A stretch of 64,000 nt of DNA. Origin: Tolypocladium sp. Sup5 PDA-1. Its lineage: Eukaryota; Ascomycota; Sordariomycetes; Hypocreales; Ophiocordycipitaceae. Below the pieces are notes generated by a model. It saw only the letters and a list, made by a program, of their open reading frames with translations, was not told the DNA's origin and searched no databases. The stretch spans positions 29,289 to 93,288 of the forward strand of contig JPHH03000088.1 in the NCBI GenBank assembly GCA_000750105.3, in the 5' to 3' direction. The position numbers and the translations under genes are program-made. This document shows positions 59,872 through 64,000 of this stretch, in pieces; position 1 is the first letter of the stretch; each line of letters begins with the position of its first letter.

Positions 59872-60180
59872 TTTCGATCGCAAATGACGGCTACGAGAGC
59901 TTTGTGGAAGATGAAATGAAGAAATGGCACGTTCCCGGGCTTGCCGTTGTGCTTATACAGGGCAACCAGTCTTAGGACAAGGTCAGTGCAACGCCAATGT
60001 CCTCATTAGTGAATCAACGGTTTGCAATCATCTCGACAGCATGCAACGGTAGACTAACCTTGTCCATATAGCTTTGGATTTGGATATGCCAATATTAAAG
60101 CGAAGGATCCTGTCACTCCATCAACGCTCTTTTACTGCGGTGGCATGAGCAAATCCCTTACCGCCGCTGCTAAGCTCTGA
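59872..60180 (+). pseudogene. Serine beta-lactamase-like protein relic
   Basis: The start of a fungal class C beta-lactamase/transpeptidase-like protein is readable: NDGYESFVEDEMKKWHVPGLAVVLIQGNQS, a TAG where Trp is usual, an intron of about 90 bases, then FGFGYANIKAKDPVTPSTLFYCGGMSKSLTAAAKL and a stop. The active-site SxxK appears as GMSK, so the nucleophile Ser is lost. The gene ends 56 bases before a retrotransposon LTR, and the remaining three quarters of the protein is absent. Inferred: truncated by rearrangement or insertion and then mutated. Confidence 0.6.
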
Positions 60181-60235
60181 ATCTCTTGCCTCATAGCAGA
60201 GGTAGTATGCCCGATCCCCTGAATAGCAGACAGTA

Positions 60236-60657
60236 TGTTACGACCCAGGCTGACGGGCCACGGGATGGGCCGGCTGTGCAGGCGCTACTGCGGGCTGCAC
60301 GGAACAATGGTCGGAACGACGGGCCAATGGCAGCATAGCGATATTGGATCATTAGGATCGGTAGGTGATCTAGGTGAGCTGGATCACCATAATCGATCAA
60401 TGATCTAAGTGATCTAGGCAATAGATCATTGAGGGCTCTCAATGATCCAGGAACAATACCTAGTATATAGGACCCCCCAATTTCCTTACTATAGCATAGA
60501 TACCTCGCTAGCTTTTAATAATACTCTTTAGTTACGATCAACTATCCGGGATATTCGATCTATTACTATCGTGATAAGACTAGCCTAGTGCTATGCCCTA
60601 ACCTCACCTACTAATATAAACCTACCGGTTTATCCCTTAGGAACCCAAACCGTTATA
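60236..60657 (+). mobile_element. Gypsy-type LTR, copy A
   Basis: About 420 bases starting TGTTACGACCCAGGC and ending near GGAACCCAAACCGTTATA. It is an inverted copy of the LTR at 61775-62195, alignable over its whole length. Its first 150 bases are GC-normal, while the inner copy has A or T at almost every C or G. Read as a 5' LTR of a plus-strand element. Confidence 0.75.
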
Positions 60658-61774
60658 TATTAAAAGCTCTTATTTAGAAGGTTATAGCGTTACCCTAAGC
60701 AATACTTAATACTATTAAAATAGCACTACTAACTAAACCTAGATCGAGCACTAACCCCTAGGGGAAGGCACTACTACCCCCTATAAAACCTACCGATAAA
60801 ATAGAAATCTTAGACGACGAGTTAGATAACGATACCCCGGATATAAATAAGGAACTCTAGGATAAAGTCTACCGCCTTTAGCGATAAATTAATAACTTAG
60901 TTACCCTCTAGGAGGAATAGACTAAGATATACTAGACCTAGGTTAACGAGCTCTATTCCCTCGCTAATACCGCTATTAAGGGAAAGGACCCCGGAGAGGT
61001 CCTTAAGCTAAAGATACCCTAACCCTTTAACGGCACTATAGGAATACTCTAGCTATTTATTACTTAAATACGAGCGTACTTTATATACTTCCTAACCTAG
61101 TTTCGCTACGAGATAGCGAAAGTGCACTTTATAGCTAGAAACCTCTCTAGCTTAGTAGCTATATAGTTTAAACTAACCCTACGTGACTTCGTCGCTAACG
61201 TAGTAATAGGAATATATAAACCGGAAACTAATAAGGTCCTTAATAACTACTATAAGTTCGAGGAAGCCCTACGATAAGCATTTAGGAATATAGATAAAGA
61301 AAGGGACGCTAAAAATAAACTCAATAACCTCCGATAGAAGGGATCCGCGTTAGACTACGCGGTAACCTTCCGATAAATTATCTTAAAGATCCCGTAGGAG
61401 TAGTCTTAATAGGAGCCTTCTACTTAGGATTAAAGGAGGATATTAAGGACGAACTCTATAAGGAAGAACGACCCGATATATTAGCCGAATATATCGCTAT
61501 AGCTATACGCATCGACGATAGATAGTATAAGAGACGCGAAGAGAGGAGGTACGTAAGAAAAGGGTAGAATAGAAACCCTACCCGCTACTTTAGTAACTCT
61601 CGACGAAAGCGTAAAGAACTTATTGCATACTATAATAACTCTAGTCTAGGACGAATAGACTTAGACGTAATATAGAAAACTAAGCTAAAGGAAGGTAAGA
61701 AATACTATAACTATGGGAAGTTTAGATACTTTGCCCGCGAATATAAATAACCTAAGAAGATTAGATAGAAGCTA
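60658..61774 (+). mobile_element. Retrotransposon gag region, RIP-degraded
   Basis: Extremely AT-rich with many TAG/TAA codons, but plus-strand reading recovers gag-like pieces: GEVLKLKIPQPFNGTIG with stops for Gln/Trp, KVHFIARNL, GSALDYAVTFR, and a nucleocapsid zinc knuckle KYYNYGKFRYFARE in which the first Cys residues have become Tyr. Polyprotein continuation is interrupted by the inverted LTR at 61775. Confidence 0.65.
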
Positions 61775-62195
61775 TGTAATAGTTAGGGTTCCTAAGGGAT
61801 AAACCGGCAGGTTTATATTAGTAAGTGAGGTCAGGGCGTAGTACTAGGCTAGTCTTATTACGATAGTAATAGATCGAATATCCCGGATAGTAGATCGTAA
61901 CTAAAGAGTATTATTAAAAGCTAGCGAGGTATCTATGCTATAGTAAGGAAATTAGGGGGTCTATATACTAGGTATTATTCCTAGATTATTAAGAGCCCTT
62001 AATAATCTATTGCCTAGATTACTTAGATTATTAACTAATCGTAGTAATCTAGCTTACCTAGATTACCTACCGATCCTAATAATCTAATATCGCTATACTA
62101 CTATTAGCTCGTCGTTCCGACTATTATTCTATATAGCCTATAGTAGCGTCTACATAGCTAGCCTATCCTATAGCCCGTTAGCCTAGGTCGTAATA
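61775..62195 (-). mobile_element. Gypsy-type LTR, copy B (inverted, RIP-mutated)
   Basis: Reverse complement aligns with copy A. Over the first ~150 positions every difference I see is G to A or C to T in this copy, for example TATTACGACCTAGGCTAACG against TGTTACGACCCAGGCTGACG. By orientation it is the 3' LTR of the minus-strand element to its right, which appears inserted into the gag region of the plus-strand element. Confidence 0.7.
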
Positions 62196-62469
62196 TAATA
62201 TCCCCTCTCTAAAGGTCTTATCCTCGAGACCTGCTATTAATACCCGTCGTATAAATACTACGCCTACGCCTATATTTATAGGTGCGGTAACCTATTCCTA
62301 TAATTTCTTAGAATATCCTACTAACGTTATATTAGGCCGTGTTATAAAAAATACTAAAACTCGTTCTCTTAAAACTTTATAGCGCGATATTCTTCTAGAA
62401 CTAATTCTATCGCGTCCTATGGAAATAAAGCCTTATTCTTCTTACGAGAGCGTAGGCTTATCTTACCTA

Positions 62470-62830
62470 GTCTTAGAATCCGACTCCGATCGGTATTCTA
62501 AGTATATCCGTCTTAATTAATCTCGGTACGATATTCGTAGTCTTTCGCCCTCTTAACTCCGCTAGATCGCTTCTTAATATTCTAAATTCGAAACTAAGTT
62601 AGAAGCCGCCGAGGAGGAACGGAGGCGTATAGACGTAAAGGTAAAGCGTCTCCGAAAATAAAAGAAAATATAGTTCGAAAAGATAATACGTGCGGTATCG
62701 CGAGGTATCGATAACGTAGAGGAGTTAGAGCGGGTAGAGCGCGAGGAGGCCTTACGCGAGGAGCGCCGTTAATAAGAGGACCGTCCTTCGTCTACTAGTT
62801 CCTTATTACTAGAGGATTTCCCTACTAAAT
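62470..62830 (+). other. Plus-strand coding relic antisense to pol
   Basis: Plus-strand reading gives charged coiled-coil-like sequence (AAEEERRRIDVKVKRLRK, then AVSRGIDNVEELERVERE and ALREERR) interrupted by stops at CAA/CAG/TGG-type positions. It lies between the 3' LTR and the pol relic on the opposite strand. It may be an extra element-borne gene or a host fragment; I do not recognise it. Confidence 0.4.
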
Positions 62831-62949
62831 AAGATATTATATACCCTAGGGTAGCGTTATCTCCTTCTTTATTTACTAATATAGGCTTTATTAGGGGTTC
62901 CTCTATTAGTACTAGCGTAATAATAGGCGGTAGTTCGTTAAGTATTTAA

Positions 62950-64000
62950 TAGGTTCTTAAGTATTTTCTTTATACCTATAGTTTTTCTATTTTATAAGCT
63001 ATTGCTATTCTTTATTATACGTTCTTAAATCTAATATCTATTTGACTTTATATTCGTTATTATCTATAACTTCGATATAGTCTTATATTTCTATATTTTA
63101 TAATACTATTTTAAGTAGCGAAATATAAAAGATAGGGTATATCTTTATTATTTTAGGTAGTAAAAGTTCGTAGTTAGTTATTAAAATAACTTTCTTAACT
63201 AGAAATAGTCTAAGTTTCTTAAAATCTAATTTATCGCTTAGTCGCTTTATTTTAATATTTCGTTAAAGTAGGTAGACTATATCTCCCTCCTAAAAGATTA
63301 GTCCCTTTAATCTTTTCTTATTAGCGTATATCGATATTCTTTATCTAATATATTTAAGTTCTTTCTTTATCTCTTCGTAAAGTTCCTTTAGTTTATCTAC
63401 TTAGAGCATAGCTCGTTCTACTTATAGTCCTTGTCGTATAACTCGATATACTTTAGGGTTATACCTAAAGTTAGCGTACGATAGTAAAACCTTCGTAGCT
63501 TCCGTAATTAAGCTATTATAAGCTAATTATGCTATTAGTAATTATTTAACCTAGTTATCTTATCTATAGTTAATATAATAACGAAGGTATTGTTTAAGTA
63601 TTTAGTTTAACTATTTAGTCTACCTATCCGTTTAAGGGTAGTAGGCTATACTAAGCTTATATTTCGTGCTAAGCTAAGCTATTAATGCTTGCTAGAAGTT
63701 TATAGTAAATATAGTTCCTCTATTAGAGATAATCTCGTTTAGTAGTCTATAATTATATACGATCGTCCTTAGGAATATATATATAAGGTCTTTTATATTA
63801 CTTACTTCCTTATATAGGATAAAATACCTATATTTAGTAAGTCGATCTATAACTACGAAGATACTATCGTATTCTACCTTCGTTATAGGTTCTTTTAATA
63901 ATAGTAGCTTCGTAATATAGTCGAATACGATCGAGTCCTATAGTTTAACTAGAACTAGTAGCGGTTTTAGTTCTCTATAAGGTTTATATCGTAAGGCTTT
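62950..64000 (-). mobile_element. Gypsy pol relic: integrase and chromatin-targeting end
   Basis: Minus-strand reading from the window edge recovers integrase: DSIFVVIDRLTKYRYFI, then RGTIFTINFQQALIA, then LSITYYP and TDR (the usual HPQTDGQTE region mutated), AYNSLIEATKVLLSY, and a C-terminal LKGPIF, GDIVYLLQRNIK and KLGPFLVKKVI stretch. Stops sit at Trp/Gln codons, as expected from RIP. Reverse transcriptase and gag of this element would be to the right, outside the window. Confidence 0.7.

Noticed and set aside
60236..62195. Inverted repeat considered as a DNA transposon with long terminal inverted repeats
   Set aside because: The enclosed sequence reads as gag with a zinc knuckle and the repeat starts like an LTR; integrase to the right is Gypsy-type.
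1..64000. tRNA or rRNA genes and CRISPR arrays
   Set aside because: No cloverleaf with a convincing B box, no rRNA sequence and no regularly spaced repeats seen by eye; a tRNAscan-type search would be needed to exclude tRNAs.

Overview
This is a filamentous ascomycete (Pezizomycotina) nuclear window. The evidence is short introns of about 47-140 bases with GTRNGT donors and CTAAC-type branch points, Zn(II)2Cys6 regulators, a non-reducing polyketide synthase, a UstYa/DUF3328 protein, and a repeat-induced point mutation (RIP) damaged Gypsy retrotransposon at the right end. The gene mix (secreted subtilisin, exo-glucosaminidase, meroterpenoid cluster) fits Sordariomycetes, perhaps Hypocreales, but no single gene proves the genus.

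Left flank (1-12.9 kb): a nitrilase running off the left edge, a beta-carbonic anhydrase broken by a small frameshifting deletion, an XlnR-like Zn2Cys6 regulator, a FucP-type sugar permease, a short-chain dehydrogenase and a CocE/NonD-type serine hydrolase.

Core (13.4-34.3 kb): a meroterpenoid cluster of the diterpenoid-pyrone type. A non-reducing PKS (SAT-KS-AT-PT-ACP-CMeT, no thioesterase) should supply a methylated pyrone. A GGPP synthase supplies the C20 chain, a UbiA-type prenyltransferase joins them, an FAD monooxygenase epoxidises the chain, and a Pyr4-family membrane cyclase closes the terpene rings. An O-methyltransferase and a BAHD acyltransferase then probably cap the pyrone hydroxyl and the C-3 terpene hydroxyl. 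There is no P450 and no local regulator. A short-chain dehydrogenase survives only as a frameshifted relic. This combination predicts an O-methylated, O-acylated diterpenoid pyrone without further oxidation.

Middle (34.3-47.7 kb): relics of an ankyrin-repeat gene and a siderophore transporter, a catechol-type O-methyltransferase, a secreted proteinase K-like subtilisin, a long gene-poor stretch, a secreted Gly/Tyr repeat peptide and a UstYa-family gene about 1.1 kb from it.

Right part (47.7-64 kb): another O-methyltransferase, an LtrA-like membrane protein, an unrecognised membrane-anchored protein, a GH2 exo-beta-D-glucosaminidase divergent from a Zn2Cys6 regulator, then RTA1-like and beta-lactamase-like relics carrying RIP-like nonsense changes. 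Last come two oppositely oriented copies of one Gypsy LTR with gag and integrase relics, strongly AT-shifted.
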